Origin: Planctomycetaceae bacterium
GTDB taxonomy: Bacteria > Planctomycetota > Planctomycetia > Pirellulales > Pirellulaceae
DNA length: 64,000 bases
Assembly (NCBI GenBank): GCA_020638995.1
Contig: JACKHM010000006.1
Coordinates: forward strand, 248,001-312,000
Direction: 5' to 3'
The notes beneath the pieces were generated by a model. The model was not told where the DNA came from, did not search any database, and worked only from the letters and a program-made list of their open reading frames with translations. The stretch's first letter is position 1; each line of letters starts with the position of its first letter. Made by a program: the position numbers and the translations under genes. This document shows, in pieces, positions 34,064-43,844 of this stretch.

Positions 34064-35173
34064 GTGGAAAAGCCTGTTCGTATTGCGTTTGTGATCACCG
34101 AACTCGAATTTGGTGGAGCGGAGCGTTGTTTGGCGAATCTTGTGAGCCGGCTCGATCGCAAGCAATTCGATCCGATCGTATGTTCCCTAAAGCCTCGTCC
34201 GATCGAGAATAAAGACTCGCTCGTCCGGCAAATTGAGAACGCAGCTATTCCCGTTCACTTCCTGAATCTAAGGTCGCCGCTGAACTTCGTGAGCGGAATG
34301 CAACATCTCAAAATACTGCTTCGACAGCATCAGGCAGAAGTCGTGCAGACATTTCTGTTCCATGCGAATGTCCTCGGCGCATTTGCTGCAAGCTCTGCCG
34401 GTATTTCGAAGATCTTTAGCGGCATTCGTGTCGCTGATCCAGCCTGGTGGCGGATGCGATTGGAAAGGTATGCCCTACGGCGCGCCCAAAAAATCGTGTG
34501 TGTCAGCCAATCGGTCGCCGATCAAGTCAGGTCGCGGGGAAACTATCCATCATCAAAGCTTTGCGTAATACCGAATGGTGTCGAGTTGAAGGACTCCTCG
34601 TCGGAAGTTTCGATTGACTTAGCGCGACTTGGCCTGCCAGACGATCGGAGATTTCTTGTTTGCGTCGGTCGACTACACAAGCAGAAGGGCTTTGACTGGT
34701 TGTTGGAACTTGCCCCGAGGATGTTGCAATGTCTTCCGGGCCACGATATCGCGATCGTAGGTGAAGGACCCGAACTCGCGGCACTCGAAGCCATTGCCGC
34801 TCGCTTGGCAATTCGTAGCCGCGTTCATTTTCTGGGCTGGCGACCAGATGTACCGGAGCTAATGCGCGCTGCGGAAGTCTTGCTGTTGCCGTCGCGGTGG
34901 GAAGGAATGCCTAATGTGCTGATTGAGGCGATGAGCTTGGGGACACCTGTCGTCGCGACTTCGGTCGAAGGAGTCGATGAAGTGCTTGGTCCACTTGCAA
35001 AGACGGAGGCCGTTTCGCCCGGAAATGCCACCGCTTTCATCGAAGCAGTGTGCCGAGTTGTCAGATCCCCTGAACTGCGAGAGCAACTGAGCCGCGAGAA
35101 TCGAATTCGAGTTCAGCGTGAGTTCTCGCTGAAAGGAATGATCGACAGTTACGAACAGTTGTATTTGAATTGA
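34064..35173 (+). CDS. Family 4 glycosyltransferase (GT-B fold)
   Basis: The 369-residue protein starts with GTG (34064). GT4 features include the N-terminal IAFVITELEFGGAERCLANL, where GGAE is the acceptor-side Gly-rich loop, and the C-terminal Rossmann half with VGRLHKQKGFDWLLEL, VGEGPELAAL and LLLPSRWEGMPNVLIEAMSLGTPVVATSVEGVDEV. In that segment the Glu-x7-Glu donor site (EGMPNVLIE) is intact. It is a cytoplasmic nucleotide-sugar glycosyltransferase; acceptor and sugar are unknown. It converges on the endonuclease/exonuclease/phosphatase gene with a 30-base gap and no visible terminator. Confidence 0.93.
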   Translation: MEKPVRIAFVITELEFGGAERCLANLVSRLDRKQFDPIVCSLKPRPIENKDSLVRQIENAAIPVHFLNLRSPLNFVSGMQHLKILLRQHQAEVVQTFLFHANVLGAFAASSAGISKIFSGIRVADPAWWRMRLERYALRRAQKIVCVSQSVADQVRSRGNYPSSKLCVIPNGVELKDSSSEVSIDLARLGLPDDRRFLVCVGRLHKQKGFDWLLELAPRMLQCLPGHDIAIVGEGPELAALEAIAARLAIRSRVHFLGWRPDVPELMRAAEVLLLPSRWEGMPNVLIEAMSLGTPVVATSVEGVDEVLGPLAKTEAVSPGNATAFIEAVCRVVRSPELREQLSRENRIRVQREFSLKGMIDSYEQLYLN

Positions 35174-35203
35174 GGAAGTTTGCTACCGTTGTCGTGTGCC
35201 AAA

Positions 35204-36370
35204 TCAAAGCTCGATATCGATCCACGTCAGACGATGATCGGACGCCTCTACTAGCTCGTGGCCAGGCGATTGCGTCGCAGGCCAAAACACGCCAACTTTA
35301 ACCGTCCGTAGCGACTTACTCGGCAAGACATAGTCGAGGCGAAGATTGCCAACACTACGATCGGTAAAGTCGGTCGTGTCATGTGACGGATTCCCGCGGT
35401 GCCGTGTGTTCACTCCAGCGTCGAAGGTGTTCTTCTCGGTGGCGCCCTTACTTGCCGGAATCGTCACGCTGTCCACAAGCGGATGTCGGAGCAGCTGATT
35501 GATTGCGTCTGCTGTACTGTCACCGTCAAGCGGGTCAGCGTTCATATCACCAGCTATGACGAATCTTGCATCGGCTGATAGCCCTCCGCGGCGTTGAGCA
35601 TCGTCATAAATGTAAATACTCCGCGAGGCATCTATGTAGTCTGCCCAAAAGCGGATTTCGTCGTGATTCCGTCGCCCATTTCGATCTTCGGATCCATCAA
35701 ACACGGGTGGCGTGGGATGGGCGCACAGAAAATGGACGGTTTGGTCGCCAATCTTTAAAGGCAAGTCCCAGTGACTCTTGGAAGACAACCGCAAGATCGC
35801 CCTTTGATCTTCGCCATAGTAGGAGCCCGGAAGTAGTGAATTCGGCATGTCCCGCCACAGGAAAGTTTGAAAGGTACGTACCAACGCGACCTCAATGGGG
35901 AAGCGTGAAAGCACGAGCATTCCGTATTGACCCGGGAACTCGCCGTAGCCGAATGCATCACCCGGACCTGCCGTACTGCCATCCTGATCGAGATCCAGTC
36001 CACTGGGAACGCCTGTATTCACGGGTGCCAGGTATCTGAACTTGTATTCAATCGGGCTTTGTTTGTTCTGAGCGATCGCCAAGTAGTTCGCCGCGAAACC
36101 ATCAGCGGCGAGGCCTCGTTCATCGTAGTCAAACTCATTTATCAACAGGACATCGGGACGCACGTGCTGGATGATTTCGGCTATCTGCTGCGCTTGTCGG
36201 TTATTCGGCAAGCACAGATCTTGGATCAAACGGCCTGCGGCTGGGCGATTGAGTGACGCATTGAATGTTGCGAAGCGTACTCGCGAATCATCCGCGTCTA
36301 CGCCGTTCGTAGCGAGCGCCAAGCCGAGTATCAAAATGACGTGGGGGACGAAGCAATTAGGACGTGGCAT
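35204..36370 (-). CDS. Secreted endonuclease/exonuclease/phosphatase (EEP) family protein
   Basis: The 388-residue protein has a signal peptide (PHVILILGLALATNGVDA). EEP motifs are present: FATFNASLN, INEFDYDERG (catalytic Glu), AGDMNADPLDGD and the C-terminal ASDHRLTWIDIEL (Asp/His). It is probably a periplasmic or secreted phosphodiesterase, DNase or phosphatase; the substrate cannot be told. The start is 13 bases after the VWA gene stop on the same strand, so it may be the last gene of the MoxR-Bat operon. Confidence 0.88.
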   Translation of the reverse strand: MPRPNCFVPHVILILGLALATNGVDADDSRVRFATFNASLNRPAAGRLIQDLCLPNNRQAQQIAEIIQHVRPDVLLINEFDYDERGLAADGFAANYLAIAQNKQSPIEYKFRYLAPVNTGVPSGLDLDQDGSTAGPGDAFGYGEFPGQYGMLVLSRFPIEVALVRTFQTFLWRDMPNSLLPGSYYGEDQRAILRLSSKSHWDLPLKIGDQTVHFLCAHPTPPVFDGSEDRNGRRNHDEIRFWADYIDASRSIYIYDDAQRRGGLSADARFVIAGDMNADPLDGDSTADAINQLLRHPLVDSVTIPASKGATEKNTFDAGVNTRHRGNPSHDTTDFTDRSVGNLRLDYVLPSKSLRTVKVGVFWPATQSPGHELVEASDHRLTWIDIEL

Positions 36371-36383
36371 GCGTTTTCTCGCA

Positions 36384-39164
36384 CTACGCCAGCTTACTCA
36401 GGCGACGAAGCAACCATTCGAGACACAATACACCACAGATCAATCCCATCAGCCAAGTCATCAGAACTCGCTCAAACTGTTTATCCGGTGTGCCGGACAA
36501 GTAGGTGACTTGATCTTGCGGTTCGAGCAAGCTGGCGATCGGTGCGCGTCCAGCGCCGCCTCGGTTCAGGGCAGCATCGAATCCCACGTAGTAGGCGCCG
36601 CCGGTCTTGTCAGCCAAGTCTTTCAAGAGTGCGTCGTTACGCTGTGGTTGCTCGGTTTCGAGCGCCGGAATTCTCGAGCGAACTTCACGACTTAGCAATT
36701 CGTCCGGTGCGCCGTGCGGAGGCTGTAGCTCGACACGATAATCGCCTTCGAGAACTGCCGTAAACTGAGCGGAATACATTCCCGCTCGTGCGGCATCCTC
36801 AACTTTGCGCATTTCCATGTTCGATCGCCGACCGTCGGGTGCGACGAGCGACGCCGTAACTTGTGAAGTGGTCAGCGGCTCGTGCTGTGCATCGGTAAGG
36901 ATCGCCTGAACCGAAATATGATCTCCGAGCAGGCAACGGTCTTTGTCAACCAACAAGATGCCACGACTCGAATCTCGCAGCAACCGGCCCTGTGAAGCCC
37001 AGCGAATCAACTTGGTGTAGTAAGCCTCGAAGTATCCATCTTGAATCGCCCGCAGACGCCACATTTCGCCGCTGGCCTGAAACAGTACTCGGCCCGCGCC
37101 GTAGAAGTGTCCAGCCAGATAGATCGGCAATTCTCCATCCATCGAGGTGTTGGGGTCCGAGAATCGAGCGTACACCCGGGCACCCGGCTTGGGGTCTTTA
37201 ACAGCGTAGTACCCATAGACTCCCTCGAACGACTGCCAAGCTTGCTCGCTTAGCAACGCATCATCCTCCAACCACAAGAACTCGGCATCGCGACCATCTT
37301 GCGTGAACTGCAACGGCCAGGGTGTTTCCGCCGCAAAACGACCGAGGCTCAGTGTGGCCGAACCGCGACTGTAGAAGATTACGGGGTAAAGCCCTTTGAT
37401 GGTTTCGATTTTCGAGTTCGATTGCACTCGGCTGGCCCAACGCGGTGTGTGTACCGGGCCAGCGACAACAATCAAGCCACCCGCCTTTTCGGCGACCCAG
37501 CGTTCCAGTAGTTGAATTTGGTCTTCGGCAAGTTCGTTCCAGTCCGGATCAAACGCCACAATGCAATCGTATTCGAACAGTTCGTTAACGAGGCTTGGAA
37601 ACTCGTATATTAAATCGTCGGCCTCCTGCGCCATGCCAGGCTGACCCGTTTGCAAACATACAACCACGGTTGTGTCACGGTCGCGGTACAGCAGGTTCCT
37701 TAGAAAGCGGAACTCACGTGAAGGTCCACCAGCAAAGAGCAAGACACGATTCTTTCGTTCGACAATCTGAACCGTCGCCGCCCGCATGTCGTCACGTGAG
37801 TCCTGGTCTTCCGCAGGAGGTATGATCCGCAAACGATAAGTACGGCGACCTTGCTGTGTCGGCGACACATCGAACTTGAGCGAGACAATTTCACCATCTG
37901 GGCCGAGCGTTACGCGTCTTTCTTCTTCGAAGGTTTCTTGAGCCGCCGCGTCGCTGGCATTTGCTTCGGGAAGCGACACCAACTCCACTCGGACTGACCG
38001 CCCGACTAACCCATATGCCTGGACATATCCTGTCATACTGAAGCTGTCGCCAGGATAGACTCGCGGGGGAGCTTCGAGATCGACGACGCGAACATTTGCA
38101 GGTCGCTCTTCGCCACCCAGTCCCAACGTGAACACCGGAATACCGGCATCTTTGGCGAGATTGGCCGCATCATCCCCTTCGCTGCCCGCATTGTTACCTC
38201 CGTCGGTAATGACCACGATTCCGGCCAACGGTCCACCGCGTTCTCGATTGGTCAGGTAACGTACCGCATCGGCCAAACGCGTTTCGGTACCACGGGGAGC
38301 AAGTGCCTCAGACCAGTCAACCTGCGGAGTTTCCGGAACCGTAGAAACCGGCGCGGGCTGACTTGGCGTTTGAGTCGACGGCGCCTCGGCATTCGCTTCT
38401 TCAAGGCCAAGCGTCGCCACTAATGAAATATCCGGGAAGCGAAGGTTCGCGACTGCAAGGACCACCAAACCCGCGATCATTGCCACCATGCCGATGAGCA
38501 AAGTCCAAGACCCATCCCCGTCGGGCCGACGTACGCCGAACAACATCGAACTGACAAAGGACAACAGGCCGACGCCAAACATAACAATCGCTGTTATGGC
38601 GGTGAGTCGCGCACCGCGAAGATCCGAGTCCGCGCGGTCAGTTATTGTTTCACCCAAAGTGGTTTCGCCGGCTAAACCCGTCTTCGGCAGTGACGCAACT
38701 TCTGTTGGTGCTGCTCCTTGATCGAAACGATAGACGACAACATCGTGGGCATTCCGAAGCCCCGCTACCAATTCGCCGCGTTGCATCTCGTCGACAACGG
38801 TGTCGATGCGTCTGTTTCTCTGGCCTGTGCTGCCCGTGCCATCTTGAATCCCCATGCTCAGGCTGGTGTCGATCAGGACCAACGCACGCGAGTTTTTGAT
38901 GATCTGGCGTTCGGAGCGTTTTTCCAAATCGAGAAAATAGAAAAGGATGCCCGCGAATGCCAGCGTTCGGAGGACGAACAATGTCCAACGCAATGGCTTT
39001 GGCAGCTCGGCACTATCAAAGTAATAGGTGGTTGCAATGTAAGCGACAACCACTACAACGCCTACGAGGAGAAGCAACCACTGCCACCATTCGGTCATCG
39101 ATTGCAGTCGGGAGAATTGGTGGTACACAGAGCTTTCACTCATCGCGAGGAGATTTGCAAACAT
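36384..39164 (-). CDS. Membrane-anchored von Willebrand factor A protein with glutamine-amidotransferase-like domain
   Basis: The 926-residue protein has two N-terminal membrane helices (LLLLVGVVVVVAYIATTYYF and WTLFVLRTLAFAGILFYFL). A VWA-like domain follows: ALVLIDTSLSMGIQDG is a MIDAS motif (DTSLS) and IVVITDGGNNAGSEGDDAA follows after an insert with two more TM segments (around 200-260). Beyond residue 480 there is a class-I-glutamine-amidotransferase-like alpha/beta region (LLFAGGPSREFRFLRNLLY, GGLIVVAGPVHTPRWA) and a final TM helix. Planctomycete Bat-like operons often carry such proteins. The start shares one base with the previous gene's stop. Confidence 0.85.
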   Translation of the reverse strand: MFANLLAMSESSVYHQFSRLQSMTEWWQWLLLLVGVVVVVAYIATTYYFDSAELPKPLRWTLFVLRTLAFAGILFYFLDLEKRSERQIIKNSRALVLIDTSLSMGIQDGTGSTGQRNRRIDTVVDEMQRGELVAGLRNAHDVVVYRFDQGAAPTEVASLPKTGLAGETTLGETITDRADSDLRGARLTAITAIVMFGVGLLSFVSSMLFGVRRPDGDGSWTLLIGMVAMIAGLVVLAVANLRFPDISLVATLGLEEANAEAPSTQTPSQPAPVSTVPETPQVDWSEALAPRGTETRLADAVRYLTNRERGGPLAGIVVITDGGNNAGSEGDDAANLAKDAGIPVFTLGLGGEERPANVRVVDLEAPPRVYPGDSFSMTGYVQAYGLVGRSVRVELVSLPEANASDAAAQETFEEERRVTLGPDGEIVSLKFDVSPTQQGRRTYRLRIIPPAEDQDSRDDMRAATVQIVERKNRVLLFAGGPSREFRFLRNLLYRDRDTTVVVCLQTGQPGMAQEADDLIYEFPSLVNELFEYDCIVAFDPDWNELAEDQIQLLERWVAEKAGGLIVVAGPVHTPRWASRVQSNSKIETIKGLYPVIFYSRGSATLSLGRFAAETPWPLQFTQDGRDAEFLWLEDDALLSEQAWQSFEGVYGYYAVKDPKPGARVYARFSDPNTSMDGELPIYLAGHFYGAGRVLFQASGEMWRLRAIQDGYFEAYYTKLIRWASQGRLLRDSSRGILLVDKDRCLLGDHISVQAILTDAQHEPLTTSQVTASLVAPDGRRSNMEMRKVEDAARAGMYSAQFTAVLEGDYRVELQPPHGAPDELLSREVRSRIPALETEQPQRNDALLKDLADKTGGAYYVGFDAALNRGGAGRAPIASLLEPQDQVTYLSGTPDKQFERVLMTWLMGLICGVLCLEWLLRRLSKLA

Positions 39165-41491
39165 CAGTTAGCAACTCCTTTCGCCGGGTGGTAGCTTGCG
39201 GAGTATGCCAGCAGTTGTTCGCCGATCAGAATCGCGATGAGCAAGCACATCACGAGGAAACTCCGGTTGTAGCCGGCCTGCTGAAATAGATCGTACGCGT
39301 ATTCGTCGGCTTCGCGGAATTTGATCGCAAGCGGCTTGAGTCGCGTTAGCAATTCTTGTGATCCCGCAAACGCCAAATCTCCTTCGCTAGGATCTGGATT
39401 CAATGCGTAACGCCGGACGTCGAATTTACCATCGCGAGTTGGTGCCCATACCTCATAGATCCCGCTACGATCAACTCCAACCCCACTGGTTTGAGAGGCA
39501 CGGTCATCAAGTTCAACTCGCATCAACGGCGAGCCCGCTTCGAGCGGAACGGCCGAGCGTTGCTCGACAATCGTCTCGTCCTTGATGCTGCCCGGAGTAA
39601 CAAACGACACATCGTTTAAATACTCGTCTGAATTCAGCGTGAGCGAAATAGGCGAACCGACGAGCCGTGAGTCCTCGTGTTGATTAGACGCGGCTAAATA
39701 GGCTTGAAGTTTCAGGGCAGCGACGACAAAGCTCGGATCGTGAGCCCAGTTGTTCCACTCGGGCGATAGTGTCGTGAGGAACGCAATTACTCGACCGTTG
39801 CCGAATCTCTTTTCAACAGCCAGCGGATCGCCGTTTCGCAAACGCGCGAGAACCTCGATCGGTGCATCCGTCGATGGCGCCCAGGCAGCGGGTGGCTGAA
39901 GGTAACGGCGTATTGCAACGAGTCGGACGAAAGGATTGCGTTCGCCGAGGAAGATACTGAATACCGGATGATTCTCAACTTCAAAATCGGGAACATTCTC
40001 AAGCAATTCAAGGGGCAAATCGTTGGCTCGGTCAAGTGGCAATGGAAAGAAGCCTTCGCCCGCACGATACAGCTTTTGCGTGTAAAAGGCCGCGTTGACT
40101 TGCTCGCCGACAAAGATGCCAACACCGCCGCCGTTGCGAACATATTCTTCTAAGTTTTGCACTGCGCGGTCGTCGAGTTGCTGAACATCAAGCAAATACA
40201 CAACACGATAGGCTGCCAAGGATTCAGGGGTCGTGTCGCGTAGGAATGCCGGCGTCTTAAGATCGGGCCGGACGCCGGTATTTGTGCGTTGCCCTGGCTC
40301 AAATGCGGTCGAGAGGAAATAAGCATGCTTCTGGTCGAGACTGCCGTCGATCACTAGCACGGGGTCCCCCTCGGCGACGTTCACGACGCACCAGCGGCGG
40401 TTGTCGGTTACGACCGCGTCGTCTGATAGAATCGCTTCAACAACCTGTGGTCCAGGCTGAGGAAAAAACACTTGCACGCGGCGAGTTGCCGATTCGCCGG
40501 CCGGTATCTCTTCGATCAAAACCGTTGGAGGTTCATCCAGCTTGGAAATGACCTCGCCGGGTTCACTCGATGCTACGACGGCAGGGTCGTAAAAGTGCGT
40601 ACGGACTTTTACTTGGACGTTGCGTGCGACCTGATCGCTGCTATTGCGAACTGAGACAGTAACAAACAGCGGCACGCCCGCAGCGCGAGTACCTGGCTCT
40701 GGTTGAAGATCCGTAAGGGTAAGATTTGCCTGCGTCTTGTTGACACATCCGACAAAGTGGATATCCGCAGCGTGGTTGTTGGCCTCACGTAAAAGTGTCA
40801 GCAATTCACTTGGCGATTCCCATTCGCGTTCGCGAAAGTCCGAGAGGATGTACACGATGTTGTTCTCGTCTTGATTTTGCTCCAAGAGTTGGTTGAGAAC
40901 GACCATCGCCTGCTGAGCACCGGCTGCCAGCTCGGTAACATTAAAGCCGCGACGTTTTTCTTCGACCAAGACGTCGAAGTTTGAATCCACAATCTCGGCG
41001 TTCAAGTCAGTAATCTGGGTTACATCGGCGTCGGCGGCGTCGCGATCGATGACGCGAGCCGCTCGCGAGAAACGAATCAGCGTGAGTTTTTGCTGCGAGT
41101 CTTGGTTCATAGCCTGAGTTGCAATGTTCCCGATTGCCTGTTTGGCTTTATCGAACGCACTCGCTCCGCCCGACTGTTCGGCCATCGAATAGCTATCGTC
41201 CAGCAATACAAAATGGTGCGTCGTGGTCGATCCAAACAATGCGAGCCACTGTTTTTGGGTAATCCATTGCGCGACCATCGCCACTACCAAGGTGATGGCA
41301 GCCATTCGCATCAACAACAATAAGAGTTGCTTCAGCCAAATCCAGCGACGATGTTTTTTATAGCTGCGGAGCAAAAAATCCATCGCCGCCCACTGTACTC
41401 GCTTTCGGCGCATCAAGTTGATCAAGTGAATCAACAGAGGAGCCAGTGCGAGCAGGAATCCCCAGGTTAGCGCTTGATGGACAAAAGTCAT
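39164..41491 (-). CDS. BatA-type membrane VWA-domain protein
   Basis: The 775-residue protein begins with the BatA N-terminal helix-loop (LTWGFLLALAPLLIHLINLMRRKRVQWAAMDFLL) and a second membrane segment. A VWA domain follows with HFVLLDDSYSMAEQSGG (MIDAS DDSYS) and, later, VYILSDFREREW. Mid-protein strands (AAGVPLFVTVSVRN) look like a beta-sandwich domain, and a final TM helix lies near the end. It ends in a TGATG junction with the next VWA gene. Family knowledge: BatA/BatB-like proteins work with MoxR ATPases in membrane or envelope protein assembly in Bacteroidetes and Spirochaetes; the role in planctomycetes is not established. Confidence 0.88.
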   Translation of the reverse strand: MTFVHQALTWGFLLALAPLLIHLINLMRRKRVQWAAMDFLLRSYKKHRRWIWLKQLLLLLMRMAAITLVVAMVAQWITQKQWLALFGSTTTHHFVLLDDSYSMAEQSGGASAFDKAKQAIGNIATQAMNQDSQQKLTLIRFSRAARVIDRDAADADVTQITDLNAEIVDSNFDVLVEEKRRGFNVTELAAGAQQAMVVLNQLLEQNQDENNIVYILSDFREREWESPSELLTLLREANNHAADIHFVGCVNKTQANLTLTDLQPEPGTRAAGVPLFVTVSVRNSSDQVARNVQVKVRTHFYDPAVVASSEPGEVISKLDEPPTVLIEEIPAGESATRRVQVFFPQPGPQVVEAILSDDAVVTDNRRWCVVNVAEGDPVLVIDGSLDQKHAYFLSTAFEPGQRTNTGVRPDLKTPAFLRDTTPESLAAYRVVYLLDVQQLDDRAVQNLEEYVRNGGGVGIFVGEQVNAAFYTQKLYRAGEGFFPLPLDRANDLPLELLENVPDFEVENHPVFSIFLGERNPFVRLVAIRRYLQPPAAWAPSTDAPIEVLARLRNGDPLAVEKRFGNGRVIAFLTTLSPEWNNWAHDPSFVVAALKLQAYLAASNQHEDSRLVGSPISLTLNSDEYLNDVSFVTPGSIKDETIVEQRSAVPLEAGSPLMRVELDDRASQTSGVGVDRSGIYEVWAPTRDGKFDVRRYALNPDPSEGDLAFAGSQELLTRLKPLAIKFREADEYAYDLFQQAGYNRSFLVMCLLIAILIGEQLLAYSASYHPAKGVAN

Positions 41492-41651
41492 TACGAAGCT
41501 CAGCGTCGGCTGTTGAAAGGTAAATGGTAGGGTGAATCAACCAAATCTGTTTGGCCAATCCTCAAGGGAGTTGCTTGGTAAACGAGCGTTTCAAAAAGTA
41601 GCGTTCAACAGTTCCGGACGTATCTCGATGAGAACTTGAATTTACTGTTAT

Positions 41652-42569
41652 TCAGTTTTTGCGGTGCATTCCAAGGCGTGTGCTGAGGTACGAGGCGAGT
41701 ACAGCGTCGAGCGGGTGGCTAGTTCGGATGAGCGCGTAATCGACGGTGTTGCGGGCGCAACCGCGACGGACTTCATCCAGGAATTCGTTGACCGCATTCA
41801 AGTAACCTTCGCGCAGCGCGCGGGGATTGCAGTTTAAATAATCCAACGACTCGAGGCCGTCGAATCGCGTGGGCCCGTTAAACGGGAAATCTAGTTCGTC
41901 GTCGTCCATGATGTGAAAGACCATCACATCATGTCCCCGTCGACGCAGTAGTTTCAACCCTCGGAGCACTGCCTGGGGATCCGTCAATAAATCGGACACA
42001 ACGACCATCATCCCACGTCGCGGATACGTTTCAGACACCTTGCGGAAAATCCCATGCATATCGGTCTTGTCACGCGGGGTGGTCACCGCCAGGGCGTCAA
42101 TCACAGATTGCAGATGTGTGCGCTTGCTGCGTACCGGCACCTTGGTGCGAATGTCGTCATCGAACGCAACACAGCCCACAGCGTCTTGTTGCTTGAGAAT
42201 CAAGTACGCCAAGCTGGATGCGACAGTGCATGCGTACTCGTACTTATTTAACGGTCCGTTTCCATAAGTCATGCTGGCGGATGTATCGACCAGCAACGTG
42301 CAACGTAGATTTGTATCTTCCTCGTACTGTTTAATGACGAGACGATCCTGCCGCGCCCACACTTTCCAGTCGACGTGACGCAGGTCATCACCAATCGCGT
42401 ACTCGCGATGCTGGAGAAACTCGACCGATTGGCCGAAGTACGGGCTGCGGTGCATTCCCGATAGGAAGCCCTCAACAATATGCCGAGCCCGAAGTTCCAT
42501 CCGCGAAATGCGTTTGATGGCCTCAGGATGCAAAAATCTTTTGGAATCGGGCATCGGTGGTGAGTTCAT
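41652..42569 (-). CDS. DUF58 protein (BatA-operon associated)
   Basis: The 305-residue protein carries the DUF58 core: SVEFLQHREYAIGDDLRHVDWKVWARQDRLVIKQYEEDTN, followed by a VWA-like strand with LLVDTSASMTYG (DTSAS). No membrane helix is visible, so it is cytoplasmic. Starts at 42569 and 42554 are both possible, and both overlap the moxR stop at 42523, so translation is coupled. DUF58 proteins are the regular partners of MoxR ATPases. Confidence 0.92.
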   Translation of the reverse strand: MNSPPMPDSKRFLHPEAIKRISRMELRARHIVEGFLSGMHRSPYFGQSVEFLQHREYAIGDDLRHVDWKVWARQDRLVIKQYEEDTNLRCTLLVDTSASMTYGNGPLNKYEYACTVASSLAYLILKQQDAVGCVAFDDDIRTKVPVRSKRTHLQSVIDALAVTTPRDKTDMHGIFRKVSETYPRRGMMVVVSDLLTDPQAVLRGLKLLRRRGHDVMVFHIMDDDELDFPFNGPTRFDGLESLDYLNCNPRALREGYLNAVNEFLDEVRRGCARNTVDYALIRTSHPLDAVLASYLSTRLGMHRKN

Positions 42570-43590
42570 CTTCCTTGGTGGGAGTTACGGCGAGCAGACG
42601 GTCGATGATGTCGTCCTGTGTCACGCCGTCACTTTCCGCAGCAAAGTTAACGACCAAGCGGTGACGAAGAACGGGCTTGGCGAGCGCCTGGATATCGTCT
42701 GTCGATACGTGGGTTCGGCCATGGAGCAGTGCGCGGGCCTTACCCCCAAGAATCAAAAACTGAACCGCGCGAGGACCAGCGCCCCAGCCCACCATATCTT
42801 CCACGAAATCCGGAATGCCGGGGCTTCGAACGCGAGTCTGTCTGACTAGTGAGAGAGCGTAACGAATGACGTGGTCGGACACCGGAACCTCTCGAACCAC
42901 TCTTTGCAAATCGAGGATCTCTTCTCCGCTGAGCATCGGTGCGACTGCCGTCGATTGCGATGCGGTTGTCCGGCGCGCCACTTCAAATTCTTCGTCGAAG
43001 CTCGGGTAGTGTACGAAGACCTTGAACATGAAGCGGTCTTGCTGAGCTTCAGGAAGTGGGTAGGTACCTTCTTGTTCAATCGGATTCTGAGTCGCGAGCA
43101 CGAAGAACGGGTCGCCGAGCTGGTGTTGGACCCGACCGACGGTGACTTGTCGTTCCTGCATGGCTTCGAGCAAGGCCGCTTGCGTTTTGGGAGGGGTGCG
43201 GTTGATTTCATCGGCAAGCACGACGTTGGCGAAAAGAGGGCCTTCCAGAAAGCGTCGCTCGCGGGTTCCTGTCGTCCGATTCTCTTCGATAATCTCTGTG
43301 CCCGTGATGTCAGCTGGCATCAGGTCAGGAGTGAACTGAATGCGGCTGAACGAAAGACTGAGCGTCTTGGAAAGCGTGCTAATGAGCAGCGTCTTCGCCA
43401 GTCCCGGGACTCCTTCCAGCAAGCAGTGCCCGCGACTGAACAAGCAAATCAGCAATTCTTCGATCACCTGTTGTTGACCAACAATGATTTGCGATAACTG
43501 CTCGGTGATCTTCTCCCGGGCTTCACCCAGCTTACGAACGGCAGATTCGTCAACGACAGGCGTCTCGTGATTGTGACCATCTGTGGCCAT
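42523..43590 (-). CDS. moxR: MoxR-family AAA+ ATPase
   Basis: The ATG at 43590 (355 residues) has GAGGTG seven bases upstream. AAA+ motifs are intact: Walker A GVPGLAKT (about residues 61-68), Walker B in VVLADEINRTPPKTQAALLEAM, sensor 1 FVLATQNPIEQEGTYPLPEAQQDRF and the MoxR lid. It acts as a cytoplasmic chaperone-like ATPase, probably with the DUF58/VWA proteins encoded downstream. A 254-base gap upstream separates it from the PQQ-propeller gene, so it could have its own promoter. Confidence 0.95.
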   Translation of the reverse strand: MATDGHNHETPVVDESAVRKLGEAREKITEQLSQIIVGQQQVIEELLICLFSRGHCLLEGVPGLAKTLLISTLSKTLSLSFSRIQFTPDLMPADITGTEIIEENRTTGTRERRFLEGPLFANVVLADEINRTPPKTQAALLEAMQERQVTVGRVQHQLGDPFFVLATQNPIEQEGTYPLPEAQQDRFMFKVFVHYPSFDEEFEVARRTTASQSTAVAPMLSGEEILDLQRVVREVPVSDHVIRYALSLVRQTRVRSPGIPDFVEDMVGWGAGPRAVQFLILGGKARALLHGRTHVSTDDIQALAKPVLRHRLVVNFAAESDGVTQDDIIDRLLAVTPTKEDELTTDARFQKIFAS

Positions 43591-43844
43591 GCGATAGCAC
43601 CTCAATTAAGTTCAACAAAACCGCCATCCAAAGCGGTTGGGGTGGAACTCGCGATTCACGCAAAGCGAGATTTCAACGAGCTTTTTTCGGTCTGTTTCGG
43701 TTGTAACTCTCGGTCTGCTCACAGCGGCCTCTGTCAAACCACCTTGCCGGGGTAAACAGCCATTTCGGCCCTGTACGAGTGTAGCACCTGGAAAATTATT
43801 ACCTAGCCTATGTGTTCCGCATACTTTACGAGTGAGAGGAGGGA

